Shown one piece after another: positions 1-7,506 of a stretch of 14,029 nt of DNA. Positions within the stretch are counted from its first letter, which is position 1, and each line of letters opens with the position of its first letter. A program made the position numbers and the translations under genes. The notes below the pieces were generated by a model that was not told the DNA's origin, made no database searches, and was given only the letters and a program-made list of their open reading frames with translations. Source of the stretch: Candidatus Omnitrophota bacterium (GTDB lineage: Bacteria > Omnitrophota > Gorgyraeia > Gygaellales > Profunditerraquicolaceae); assembly GCA_028713875.1 (NCBI GenBank), contig JAQTNM010000017.1, forward strand, positions 1-14,029, read 5' to 3'.

Positions 1-218
1 ACTTTGCCGAAACTGCGGCGGACCGCTTTATAGCTTTTTTTAGGCATCAATTCACGGAAGGTCCAGAGGCCGTTACGGAACCTGCGGCTGGCTACGCGCA
101 TGCGGTGGAGATATTCAATGTCGGAGGAAGAGAGCGTTCCCTGTTTTTCTTTGATGAAAGCTTTTGAGCGGCGGGAGATGGTTTTAGCGGCATACTTTTT
201 GCCGTTGAAAGGACTCAT
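1..218 (-). CDS. CHAD-domain protein, N-terminal part (runs off left edge)
   Basis: The first 72 codons of a minus-strand gene start at the ATG at 216-218; the rest lies outside the window. The translation begins MSPFNGKKYAAKTISRRSKA and reaches a stretch reading IEYLHRMRVASRRFRNGLWTF at about residues 35-55. That His/Met/Arg-rich helix (HxMRVxxRRxR) is the hallmark of the CHAD domain (conserved histidine alpha-helical domain), an all-helical, very basic fold known to bind polyphosphate. The gene starts 32 bp after the ppk1 stop on the same strand, so it is probably the third gene of a polyphosphate operon. The ribosome-binding site is weak (AGGATT about 20 nt upstream), so translation may depend on coupling to ppk1. 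Basic residues dominate the visible part, as expected for a polyanion binder. No CYTH domain precedes the CHAD helix; what follows it cannot be seen. Confidence 0.8.
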   Translation of the reverse strand, partial: MSPFNGKKYAAKTISRRSKAFIKEKQGTLSSSDIEYLHRMRVASRRFRNGLWTFRELMPKKSYKAVRRSFGK

Positions 219-250
219 TTTAAATATCGAGTCATAAAGAAATCCTGGGC

Positions 251-2251
251 TCAGAATTTATTCTCTTCGTTTTTTGCCCGGGAGTAAGTTTTTTCGGCAG
301 CCAGGTAATATGAGTCAAGAGTGTCTTTCCAGCAGGCCGACATTATTTCCTCAATATCGGTTTTGAGCTCTTCGTTGGATATCTCAAAGAGGAGCTCGAT
401 CCTGGAGTCGAAATTGCGGCTCATCCAGTCGGAAGAAGCCAGGTATACGCGTTTACTAAGGTTATTATTGAAGATGAATACCCTGGCATGCTCAAGGAAG
501 CGGCCGACAGTGCTCTTTACCTTAATGTTTTCGCTTAAATTCTTCACCCCCGGTGTTAAGCAGCATATGCCTCTGACGATAAGCCTTACCTTTACGCCCG
601 CGCAGGAAGCCTCATATAGTTTTTCGATCATCCTGGCATCTTCCAGCGAGTTCATCTTGGCAAAGATGAAACCGTTTTTGTATTTATTCTGGTTCTCGAT
701 CTCCGTATCGATCAGCTCAAAGAAATACTGGCGCAGGTCATTGGGGCTTGAGACTACTTTTCTCCACCGGCCGGGGACGGAATATCCGGTAATGACGTTA
801 AAAACATCGGAGATGTCGCGGGCAAAGTCGTCGTTTGCGGTAAAATATCCTATATCGGTGTAGATAAGAGCGGTTTTTTCGTTGTAATTACCGGTAGAAA
901 GATGGACGTAACGCTTGATTTTGTTCTCTTCTTTGCGGACCACCAGGCTCATTTTGGAATGTATCTTCATTCCCGCAAGACCGTAAATCACGTGGCAGCC
1001 GGAATGTTCCAGTTCTTTGGCCCAGCGGATATTTTTTTCTTCATCAAAGCGGGCCTTTAGCTCTACCAGGACAGTGACCTGTTTTTTGTTCTGCGCCGCC
1101 TCTTTCAGGGCCCTGATAACGGCAGAGTCCTCATCGACCCGGTAAAGAGTTATCTTTATCCCCAGCACCCCGGGATCGCCTGCTGCCTGGCGCAGGAAGT
1201 CTATCGTGGGCTGGAACGATTGATAGGGCAGGTGCGTAATAAAATCCTTTTCCTTTATTTTATCGAATATGTTTTCATATTCTAATTTTGGCGGGGTATA
1301 AGCAGGAAAGCGCAGCTGCGGTTTATCTGACTGCGAGATAAGTTCAAAAAGATAGGTGGTATCCAGGATCTCGCCGGTCCGCACAATCTTATCTTTCTGC
1401 ATATCTAATCCGGCGCAGAGTGAATCTACAAGCGGCTCTTCGGCGTTTTTTTCGATCTCAAGCCTTATGATTTTAGCCCAGGGGCGTTTGTGGACTTCTT
1501 CTTCGATCGTCTTTAGAAGGTCCTGGGAAAATTCCTCTTCCGGGGATATCTCGCTGTCGCGCAACACCCTGAAGATGCAATTGGATAATATTTTGTATCC
1601 GCGGAAAAAGTCCTCCAGGTTCTGCCTGATGATTTCATCGATAAGGATAAAGCGGGTTTCTTCCTCTTCAGAAGGCAGCTTAAGCAGACGCGGAATATTT
1701 TTGGGTATAGGTATAAGCGCCATATAGGATTTATCATAGCGGCTTAAGGAGACTGCGAATGCGATCGTCTTTGAGGGGATAACCGGGAAGGGGTGTCCCT
1801 GGTCTATCGCCATGGGCGTAATGATGGGGAACAGGTTATTTTCAAAGAATTTCGCGACGTATTTCTTTTGAGGCGCCGATAACTCCTCCGGTCTAAGTAT
1901 GGAAATCTTGTTCTTCTCCAGCCCTTTGGCGATGCTTCCTTTGAGAATATTGTTAGCCGTTTCTATCAGGTTTTCAACTGTCTCGCGGCATTCCTGCAGG
2001 ATATCTTGAGGGTAGTAACCGAAGACGTCTTTTTTGTTGTAACCCGCATCAATCAGCCGCTGCCTGAACGCAACTCTTACCATAAAGAATTCATCGAGAT
2101 TATTGGCGAATATCGCCACGAATTTCAGCCGTTCAAACAGGGGGTAGCGTTCTTCGCAGGAAGCCTCCAGCACCCGCCGGTTAAAGGCCAGCCAGCTCAA
2201 GTCGCGGTGGATGAATTTGTCTTCTTTTGCGGGGGATGTCTCTTGTCCCAT
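251..2251 (-). CDS. ppk1: Polyphosphate kinase 1
   Basis: PPK1 reversibly transfers the gamma phosphate of ATP onto inorganic polyphosphate. The 666-residue protein (family norm about 690) has the full domain order. The N-terminal segment has HRDLSWLAFN and NLDEFFMVRV (residues about 15-60). The head domain has ITPMAIDQGHPFPVI. The two catalytic phospholipase-D-like domains follow. MKIHSKM carries the likely autophosphorylated His431 (E. coli His435 equivalent), YVHLSTGNYN and TDIGYF follow, and FLEHARV holds the second active-site His588 (E. coli His592 equivalent). ASSDWMSRNFDSR is the conserved C-terminal block. An in-frame TTG at 2320 would add 23 basic residues and overlap the upstream gene by 47 bp. 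I chose the ATG at 2249-2251 because AAAGGAAA sits about 8 nt upstream and the alignable sequence starts right after it. It lies 22 bp behind the Ppx-like gene and 32 bp before the CHAD gene, suggesting one transcript. No key residue is missing, so it should be active. Confidence 0.96.
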   Translation of the reverse strand: MGQETSPAKEDKFIHRDLSWLAFNRRVLEASCEERYPLFERLKFVAIFANNLDEFFMVRVAFRQRLIDAGYNKKDVFGYYPQDILQECRETVENLIETANNILKGSIAKGLEKNKISILRPEELSAPQKKYVAKFFENNLFPIITPMAIDQGHPFPVIPSKTIAFAVSLSRYDKSYMALIPIPKNIPRLLKLPSEEEETRFILIDEIIRQNLEDFFRGYKILSNCIFRVLRDSEISPEEEFSQDLLKTIEEEVHKRPWAKIIRLEIEKNAEEPLVDSLCAGLDMQKDKIVRTGEILDTTYLFELISQSDKPQLRFPAYTPPKLEYENIFDKIKEKDFITHLPYQSFQPTIDFLRQAAGDPGVLGIKITLYRVDEDSAVIRALKEAAQNKKQVTVLVELKARFDEEKNIRWAKELEHSGCHVIYGLAGMKIHSKMSLVVRKEENKIKRYVHLSTGNYNEKTALIYTDIGYFTANDDFARDISDVFNVITGYSVPGRWRKVVSSPNDLRQYFFELIDTEIENQNKYKNGFIFAKMNSLEDARMIEKLYEASCAGVKVRLIVRGICCLTPGVKNLSENIKVKSTVGRFLEHARVFIFNNNLSKRVYLASSDWMSRNFDSRIELLFEISNEELKTDIEEIMSACWKDTLDSYYLAAEKTYSRAKNEENKF

Positions 2252-2273
2252 GAAGGGTTTCCTTTTATTGTTT

Positions 2274-3803
2274 TTAGCTTTTGATTGAAAGGCTGACCTT
2301 GTTGCCCGTGATTTCTTCAAACAGGGTTTTTTTGTTCATGAAATCTTCCTGTTCGAGCATGAAATTTCCTTTAACGTAAGCGATGAGCGCAACGTCCCCT
2401 TTCTGGCTGATTTTGACCTCGAGTTTCTCGATTTTTTGTTTATGCGAGCGGTCCAGCGCGTTGGCTATTCTCAATAGGCTGCTTAGTTTTTGCACGACAA
2501 TCTGATTCTCCAGGGAAAGGGAGCTGTAGATTAGGTGCGTTTCGTTCGGAGAAGCCTTGCGGTGGTAGCGGGAAATACAGGCAATGATCTTTACGTCTTC
2601 TTCGCGCAAACGGGGGAAATTCATGGCGCTGATTATGTATTCGGAATGCTTGTGGTGAGCGCGGTTATGAATGAACATCCCGATATCATGCAGGTATGAT
2701 GCCAGCAGAAGGTAGAGAAGGGTATCTTTTTTCAGGCCGAGTTTTTCCCTTAAGGCCCCAAAAATTATTTCAGACATATCCGCCACATACCGGGCATGGC
2801 TGATGTCTGCGCGGTATCTGGAGCAAATCGATTTTGCAAAGGAGATAAGCTGGTTGGTGCGGTTATATTTTTTTGATAGTTCCAGGTCAAGCAGCCTGTA
2901 GGCCAGCAGGGCCTCCCCCAGGGTAATATCTACGATATAGACCTGTTTATTACGGGTAAACGAGAAAAATATGTTCAGGATTATAGCATAGGAGACAATG
3001 ACTTCCGAAAACTCTTTGGGAATCTTGTAAGCTCGGGATATTTCCGCCGGGGTCTTATCGACGAAAAGCTCCAGGATCTTTTGCGTTTCTTCAAAAGTGA
3101 CGGCATTAAAGCGCAAGTTCTCTTTTTGACGGGAAAGTATACCGAGTATATAGGCCGAAAAATTTTCATCGATGAGAATTACATCATCGATCGCTGCGCT
3201 CGGGATAGCCCTTTCCAGGTAAGAAAATTCATTGGAGATATGCTCCGTTACCGCTTCAAAAGTTTCCCTGAGGCTTACGTCAAATTTGTTCATCAGCTGC
3301 TTTAACCGCAGCATCCCCAGCGGAAGCCCCTGCTGTTCGGTGATGAATCCCTGTTGCATGACGGAAATGTCAAGGCTGCCTGAGCCAAGCTCTCCTATGA
3401 GCAGGTTCTTTTCATGGATAGGATAAGTCTGTCCCATTTCCCGGGAGAGATAGGCGTTGATGTAATATATTATGTCGCCGACACTCAAGACGTCGATCTG
3501 GAAACCTGTCTTGAGGTTTATCATATCCACGAAGATGTCTTTATTGCGCGCTTCCCGCACGGCGGTAGTGGCTACGACCTTTATGTCATTAACGTCATAA
3601 TCATTGATGACTCGCCGGTATTTTTCCAGTATGGTGATTACCTGATTAATGGTTTCCTGCGAAATGCGGTCTTTAAGGAAGGTGTCGTTGGCAATGGGGA
3701 CGATGCTCTTTAACGACTCAAGGATCGTCATATTCTCGCCTTGTGATTCGGCGATAAAGAGTTTGACCGAATTGGATCCGATATCGATCAGCGCTGCACG
3801 CAT
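2274..3803 (-). CDS. Ppx/GppA-family protein with degenerate phosphatase site and intact HD domain
   Basis: This 509-residue protein has the layout and length of exopolyphosphatase / pppGpp phosphohydrolase (E. coli Ppx 513). An ASKHA-fold N-terminal part (about 1-305) opens with ALIDIGSNSVKLFI, and an HD domain follows (about 320-455). VATTAVREARN (77-87) is typical. However, the block that should read SGxEEA, with the catalytic Glu (E. coli Glu121), reads SVGDII at 107-112. DIGGGSTE is ELGSGSLD (138-145). The G-x-G-G-T phosphate loop is replaced by LIDENFS (210-216), and the LREG motif is TLGEA. By contrast the HD domain keeps a full putative metal set: His336, His372-Asp373 (LHDIG), HHKH at 383-386 and Asp451 (ALDRSH). 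I infer a protein that senses or binds polyphosphate or a nucleotide, or one whose activity has moved to the HD domain. A weakly active exopolyphosphatase is possible. GAGG lies about 5 nt before the ATG. It is the first gene of the operon. Confidence 0.88.
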   Translation of the reverse strand: MRAALIDIGSNSVKLFIAESQGENMTILESLKSIVPIANDTFLKDRISQETINQVITILEKYRRVINDYDVNDIKVVATTAVREARNKDIFVDMINLKTGFQIDVLSVGDIIYYINAYLSREMGQTYPIHEKNLLIGELGSGSLDISVMQQGFITEQQGLPLGMLRLKQLMNKFDVSLRETFEAVTEHISNEFSYLERAIPSAAIDDVILIDENFSAYILGILSRQKENLRFNAVTFEETQKILELFVDKTPAEISRAYKIPKEFSEVIVSYAIILNIFFSFTRNKQVYIVDITLGEALLAYRLLDLELSKKYNRTNQLISFAKSICSRYRADISHARYVADMSEIIFGALREKLGLKKDTLLYLLLASYLHDIGMFIHNRAHHKHSEYIISAMNFPRLREEDVKIIACISRYHRKASPNETHLIYSSLSLENQIVVQKLSSLLRIANALDRSHKQKIEKLEVKISQKGDVALIAYVKGNFMLEQEDFMNKKTLFEEITGNKVSLSIKS

Positions 3804-3855
3804 AAATGCCTCTTTTTTATACAGGGGAAATTTTTAGGTTGGGTTGAATATCCTA

Positions 3856-3884
3856 TTTCTAACATTTTTTTTGCATGCTGTCAA
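3856..3884 (-). promoter_or_regulatory. Predicted sigma70 promoter of the polyphosphate operon
   Basis: Read on the minus strand, a consensus -35 TTGACA (3879-3884) is followed by a 17-nt spacer and a -10 TAGAAA (3856-3861) carrying an extended TGn element (TGTTAGAAA). Transcription should start near 3849, giving a leader of about 45 nt before the Ppx-like ATG at 3803. Confidence 0.72.
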
Positions 3885-3967
3885 GCTAAACTTTGGATTG
3901 TTTTTTTGTGCCCGGACGGGCTTACGCCTGTTAAATTATACCCCTAAACGGGTTCCCCAAATTACTC

Positions 3968-3996
3968 TTGACTGATGCGCACAATCCGAATACAAT
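3968..3996 (+). promoter_or_regulatory. Predicted sigma70 promoter upstream of carB
   Basis: TTGACT (3968-3973), a 17-nt spacer and TACAAT (3991-3996) each match the sigma70 consensus at five of six positions with ideal spacing. Transcription should start near 4003. The product would run through the leader into the terminator at 4074-4114 before reaching carB. Confidence 0.8.
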
Positions 3997-4039
3997 AATA
4001 CAGGTAAATTATACAGGATAGCTACAAGGTTATGGTTTA

Positions 4040-4090
4040 ATGTTTTTAGGATTAAAATCACAGCTTGAGGTTTACAGGCAACTCTTTTAA
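4040..4090 (+). CDS. Possible 16-residue leader peptide of carB
   Basis: A short ORF, MFLGLKSQLEVYRQLF, starts 10 nt after an AAGG and ends with TAA at 4088-4090, inside the upper left part of the terminator stem. A ribosome translating it to the end would cover the left arm of the hairpin, the geometry used by leader-peptide attenuators. The peptide has four Leu but no run of one codon and only one Arg, so a classical amino-acid sensor is not obvious. It may be chance; an ORF this short is weak evidence on its own. Confidence 0.25.
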   Translation: MFLGLKSQLEVYRQLF

Positions 4091-4114
4091 ATTAAGAGGG
4101 TTGCCTGTTTTTTT
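4074..4114 (+). terminator. Intrinsic terminator in the carB leader (attenuator or sRNA end)
   Basis: The stem pairs ACAGGCAA with TTGCCTGT, continued by CTCTT with AAGAG across a two-G bulge, with loop TTAAATT, and ends in seven T (4108-4114). It lies about 70 nt after the predicted transcription start and 45 nt before the carB start. It therefore either ends a roughly 110-nt small RNA or controls read-through into carB. Confidence 0.85.
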
Positions 4115-4159
4115 ATCCAAGCCTGCCTAAATTTTAATCACCTTAAGGAGGATAGCCAC

Positions 4160-7100
4160 ATGCCAAGGCGTAAAGATATTAAAAAAGTTTTGATCATCGG
4201 CTCAGGCCCGATCATTATCGGACAAGCCTGCGAATTTGATTATTCCGGCACTCAGGCCTGTAAGGCGCTGCGCGAAGAAGGGTATGAGATTGTTTTGGTA
4301 AATTCCAACCCGGCAACCATTATGACTGACCCCGGAATGGCTGACCGTACTTATATCGAGCCGCTTACGGTAGAAAGCCTGACCAGGGTCATTGCCAGGG
4401 AAGAGCCGGATGCGCTTCTGCCGAATTTAGGAGGCCAGACCGGCCTGAATCTAGCTTCGGCTTTATATAAGGCAGGCGTATTGGATAAATATAAAGTAAA
4501 AATAATAGGAGTTAAGGCCGATGCCATTGAGCGCGGGGAGGACCGCGAGGCATTCAAGGATACGATGAAAAAGCTCGGCATTCCCGTGCCGCGCTCTGAG
4601 ATCTGTCTTTCCGAAGAAGAGGCATTGAAGGTAACTCAAAAATTGGGTTATCCGGTAGTGGTGCGTCCGGCATATACGCTGGGCGGCACAGGAGGAGGTA
4701 TTGCTTATAATAATGAAGACCTGGGCGCGCTCACCCGGCGGGGCTTAAACGCCAGCCTCATACACCAGGTGTTGATAGAAGAGGCGGTAATCGGCTGGGA
4801 AGAACTGGAGCTTGAGGTGGTGCGCGATGAGAAGAACCAGAAGATAACAGTATGTTTTATTGAAAATATAGATGCTATGGGAGTGCATACCGGAGACAGC
4901 TTCTGCGTTGCGCCTATGCTGACTGTCCCTCAAGAGTTACAGAAAAAAATGCAGGAGCTTTCCTACAAAATAGTAGAGGCGATCGGAGTTGTCGGCGGAA
5001 CCAATATACAGTTTGCGCACAATCTTAAAGACGGCCGGCTGGTTGCCATTGAGATCAACCCGCGCACCTCGCGCTCCTCAGCTCTTGCTTCCAAGGCCAC
5101 CGGTTTTCCCAGTGCCCGCGTTTCCACGAAATTAGCTGCCGGCCTGACCCTTGATGAGATCCCTTACTGGAGAAAGGGCACACTTGAAAAATACGAGCCC
5201 TGGGGTGAATACGTGGTGATTAAGTTTGCGCGCTGGGCTTTTGAGAAATTCCGCCAGGCAAAAGATTTACTGGGCACGCAGATGAAGGCAGTGGGCGAGG
5301 TAATGAGCATTGCCAAGGCATTCAAGGAGGCATTCCAGAAGTCTATCCGTTCCCTGGAGATCGGAAGGTATGGTTTGGGGTTTGCCAAGGATTTTAACAA
5401 CTTATCAATAGAAGAACTGAAATTGAGGCTTGCTTATCCTTCCAGTGAGCGCGTATTTCTTATGTATGAGGCCTTGCGTAAAGGTATGAGCGTAGATGAA
5501 CTTTATAATCTCACATACATAGGAAAATGGTTTATCAAGGAAATGAAAGAACTGGTTGAATTTGAAGAAGAGATGCTTAAAAGCGGCTGGCAGGCGCTTA
5601 CGGATGATTTTTTAAGAAAAGCGAAAGAATGGGGATTCAGTGATAAATACCTGGCCAGAATATTCAAGGTGCAGGAGAACCAGGTGCGCAGCCGCAGAAA
5701 AAAAGTTGTCGGCAATGCCCGTTTTGAGCCGGTGCCGGTAAGTGGAGTAAAGGAAGCAGCTTATTATTATTCCACCTATACTGCAGGTAAAGATTTAGTC
5801 CCGGTTTCGGACAGAAAGAAAATTCTTATCCTGGGCGGCGGGCCTAACCGCATCGGCCAGGGCATTGAATTTGATTACACCTGCGTGCACGCGGCATTTG
5901 CCTTGCGCGATGAGGGTTATGAATCGATCATGATCAACTGTAACCCGGAGACAGTCTCTACCGATTACGATACTTCCGACAAGCTTTATTTTGAGCCTTT
6001 AACAGTTGAAGATGTGCTTACGATCTGGGAAAAGGAAAAACCGGTCGGGGCGATCGTGCAGTTCGGCGGACAGACTCCGCTAAACATTGCCGCGGAGCTT
6101 GAAGAGAACGGGGTGAAGATACTGGGCACCAGCACTAAAAGCATCGCCTTTGCCGAAGACCGCGAGCTTTTCAGGCAAAAGATGATCGGGCTAGGGATAC
6201 GGCAGACTGAAGGCGGCACTGCCTTTTCGCTGGAAGAGTCGGTTAAGATCGCTAAAAAAATAGGCTATCCGGTGATGGTTAGGCCTTCTTTTGTGTTAGG
6301 CGGCAGGGGTATGGAGATAATTTATGACGAAGAGATGCTGGTCAAATACGCCAAAGAGGCCATTCAGGTAAGCCCGGAATACCCGATGTTGATCGACCGG
6401 TTCCTGGAAAATGCCGTTGAGTGTGAGGTGGACGCGCTTTCTGACGGAGAGGGAACCTTTATAGCTGCGGTAATGGAGCATATCGAGCATGCCGGCATTC
6501 ACTCCGGCGACTCTGCCTGCACTATCCCCGCGCGCACCTTAAAAGCAGAACACCTAAAGACAATTGACGAATGGACGAAGAAGATCGCCAGGGAATTGAA
6601 GGTCACAGGCCTGATTAATATCCAGTTTGCCATTTGTGATGGCCAGGTTTATATTCTGGAGGCAAACCCGCGCGCTTCACGCACAGTGCCGCTGGTGGCC
6701 AAGACCATCGGGATACCGCTGGCGCGCATTGCCACGCTGCTGATGCTCGGCAAAAAATTGAGCGATTTCCCCGAGCTTGTGCACCGTAAGCTTCCTTATG
6801 TTTCGGTGAAGGAGGCGGTTTTTCCTTTCAATATGTTCCCTGAAGTAGATCCTGTGCTGGGTCCGGAGATGCGCGCAACCGGCGAGGTAATGGGCATTGA
6901 CCAGGATTTCGGACTGGCTTTTTTCAAGGCCGAGGAATCAGCAGGAGGAAGGCTGCCGTTAGAAGGCAATGTGTTGGTTACGGTAACAGACAGGGATAAG
7001 CCGGAACTCCTGCCTATTGCGGAGAAACTGTCACAGTTGGGATTTAAGATATTTGCCACGGAGAATACCCACCTTTTCCTGAGGGAAAATGGCATTGAGT

Positions 7101-7393
7101 CCGCGTTTATTAAAAAACTGCACGAAGGCCGGCCGAACATCGCCGATGCCATCAAGAACAGGCAGATACAATTAATCATTAATACTCCTATCGGCCGCAA
7201 GAGTGTTTATGATGACAGCTATATCCGCATGCTCGCTATCCAGTATAAGATTCCTTACGTCACCACAATGTCCGCCGGCCGGGCAAGCGTTGACGGTATA
7301 GATGCCGTTAAGAGAAGACAGAGCCAGCCAAAGTCATTACAGGAATATCACAGTATGTTACAGGAGAGCCAGATGCAAAAAGCAGGAGCCTAG
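4160..7393 (+). CDS. carB: Carbamoyl-phosphate synthase large subunit
   Basis: CarB makes carbamoyl phosphate from bicarbonate, ammonia and two ATP, for pyrimidine and arginine synthesis; the ammonia normally comes from glutamine through CarA. At 1077 residues it matches the family (E. coli 1073). The first ATP-grasp half starts KKVLIIGSGPIIIGQACEFD and contains NLGGQTGLN, VRPAYTLGGTGGG and EINPRTSRSSALASKATG. An oligomerisation segment follows (about 400-550). The second ATP-grasp half starts near residue 552 (KKILILGGGPNRIGQGIEFD) with QFGGQTPLN, VRPSFVLGGRGM and EANPRASRTVP. The C-terminal methylglyoxal-synthase-like allosteric domain runs from about 936 and includes INTPIGRKS. The start is set by AAGGAGG 8 nt upstream. 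The small subunit gene carA is not beside it. All ATP-grasp motifs look intact. Its leader contains a terminator, so attenuation is likely. Confidence 0.97.
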   Translation: MPRRKDIKKVLIIGSGPIIIGQACEFDYSGTQACKALREEGYEIVLVNSNPATIMTDPGMADRTYIEPLTVESLTRVIAREEPDALLPNLGGQTGLNLASALYKAGVLDKYKVKIIGVKADAIERGEDREAFKDTMKKLGIPVPRSEICLSEEEALKVTQKLGYPVVVRPAYTLGGTGGGIAYNNEDLGALTRRGLNASLIHQVLIEEAVIGWEELELEVVRDEKNQKITVCFIENIDAMGVHTGDSFCVAPMLTVPQELQKKMQELSYKIVEAIGVVGGTNIQFAHNLKDGRLVAIEINPRTSRSSALASKATGFPSARVSTKLAAGLTLDEIPYWRKGTLEKYEPWGEYVVIKFARWAFEKFRQAKDLLGTQMKAVGEVMSIAKAFKEAFQKSIRSLEIGRYGLGFAKDFNNLSIEELKLRLAYPSSERVFLMYEALRKGMSVDELYNLTYIGKWFIKEMKELVEFEEEMLKSGWQALTDDFLRKAKEWGFSDKYLARIFKVQENQVRSRRKKVVGNARFEPVPVSGVKEAAYYYSTYTAGKDLVPVSDRKKILILGGGPNRIGQGIEFDYTCVHAAFALRDEGYESIMINCNPETVSTDYDTSDKLYFEPLTVEDVLTIWEKEKPVGAIVQFGGQTPLNIAAELEENGVKILGTSTKSIAFAEDRELFRQKMIGLGIRQTEGGTAFSLEESVKIAKKIGYPVMVRPSFVLGGRGMEIIYDEEMLVKYAKEAIQVSPEYPMLIDRFLENAVECEVDALSDGEGTFIAAVMEHIEHAGIHSGDSACTIPARTLKAEHLKTIDEWTKKIARELKVTGLINIQFAICDGQVYILEANPRASRTVPLVAKTIGIPLARIATLLMLGKKLSDFPELVHRKLPYVSVKEAVFPFNMFPEVDPVLGPEMRATGEVMGIDQDFGLAFFKAEESAGGRLPLEGNVLVTVTDRDKPELLPIAEKLSQLGFKIFATENTHLFLRENGIESAFIKKLHEGRPNIADAIKNRQIQLIINTPIGRKSVYDDSYIRMLAIQYKIPYVTTMSAGRASVDGIDAVKRRQSQPKSLQEYHSMLQESQMQKAGA

Positions 7394-7407
7394 CTCTCAC
7401 TTGTGCA

Positions 7408-7430
7408 CCATAAACGCCAGAGGCATGGCT
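7408..7430 (+). repeat. 23-bp direct repeat, copy 1
   Basis: First copy of a 23-bp unit whose core is CATAAACGCCAGAGGCATGG. The identical second copy is at 7467-7489, 36 bp further on. Both lie in the non-coding gap between carB and the GuaA-like gene. The unit is internally semi-palindromic: CCAT pairs with ATGG, and GCC with GGC. In this copy only the inner CCAT/ATGG can pair. Confidence 0.9.
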
Positions 7431-7438
7431 AAAACGAA

Positions 7439-7459
7439 ACTCCATGCATAGCATGGAGT
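7439..7459. repeat. Perfect 9-bp hairpin between the direct repeats
   Basis: ACTCCATGC (7439-7447) and GCATGGAGT (7451-7459) are perfect complements around a 3-nt ATA loop. No T-run follows, so it is not an intrinsic terminator. With the flanking repeats it makes a structured island of almost 90 nt. Confidence 0.85.
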
Positions 7460-7495
7460 AAACAAGCCATAAACGCCAGAGGCATGGCTTGTTTA
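7459..7495. repeat. 12-bp hairpin abutting the ribosome-binding site of the GuaA-like gene
   Basis: TAAACAAGCCAT (7459-7470) pairs perfectly with ATGGCTTGTTTA (7484-7495) around a 13-nt loop. The loop and inner stem are the second copy of the 23-bp unit (7467-7489). The stem ends exactly where the AAGGAGGGG ribosome-binding site begins (7496), so folding could affect ribosome access or mRNA stability. Confidence 0.85.
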
Positions 7496-7506
7496 AGGAG
7501 GGGAAT

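Larger units (their letters stand above)
3804..4159. other. Divergent intergenic region between the polyphosphate operon and carB
   Basis: This 356-bp AT-rich stretch has no protein gene longer than 16 codons. It holds the minus-strand promoter of the polyphosphate operon (3856-3884), a short GCCCG-GA-CGGGC dyad near 3910, and the plus-strand promoter at 3968-3996. A leader with a tiny ORF and an intrinsic terminator (4074-4114) follows, and then the strong carB ribosome-binding site AAGGAGG at 4145-4151. No second promoter is evident between the terminator and carB. Confidence 0.8.

Noticed and set aside
2252..2320. Longer ppk1 starting at the TTG at 2320 (23 extra residues)
   Set aside because: It would overlap the Ppx-like gene by 47 bp, uses a TTG, and lacks a good ribosome-binding site. 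The ATG at 2251 has AAAGGAAA upstream and directly precedes the conserved N-terminus.
6796..7200. 134-residue minus-strand open frame inside carB, and similar long antisense frames elsewhere (for example in the GuaA-like and MscS-family genes)
   Set aside because: They are antisense shadows of strongly conserved genes, with no family motif or ribosome-binding site.
7408..7489. CRISPR array from the 23-bp repeats
   Set aside because: There are only two copies with one 36-bp spacer that itself is a perfect hairpin, and no cas gene is nearby.
7489..7506. Longer GuaA-like protein from the TTG at 7489
   Set aside because: That start lies inside the perfect 12-bp hairpin and the six added codons include the ribosome-binding site of the ATG at 7507.
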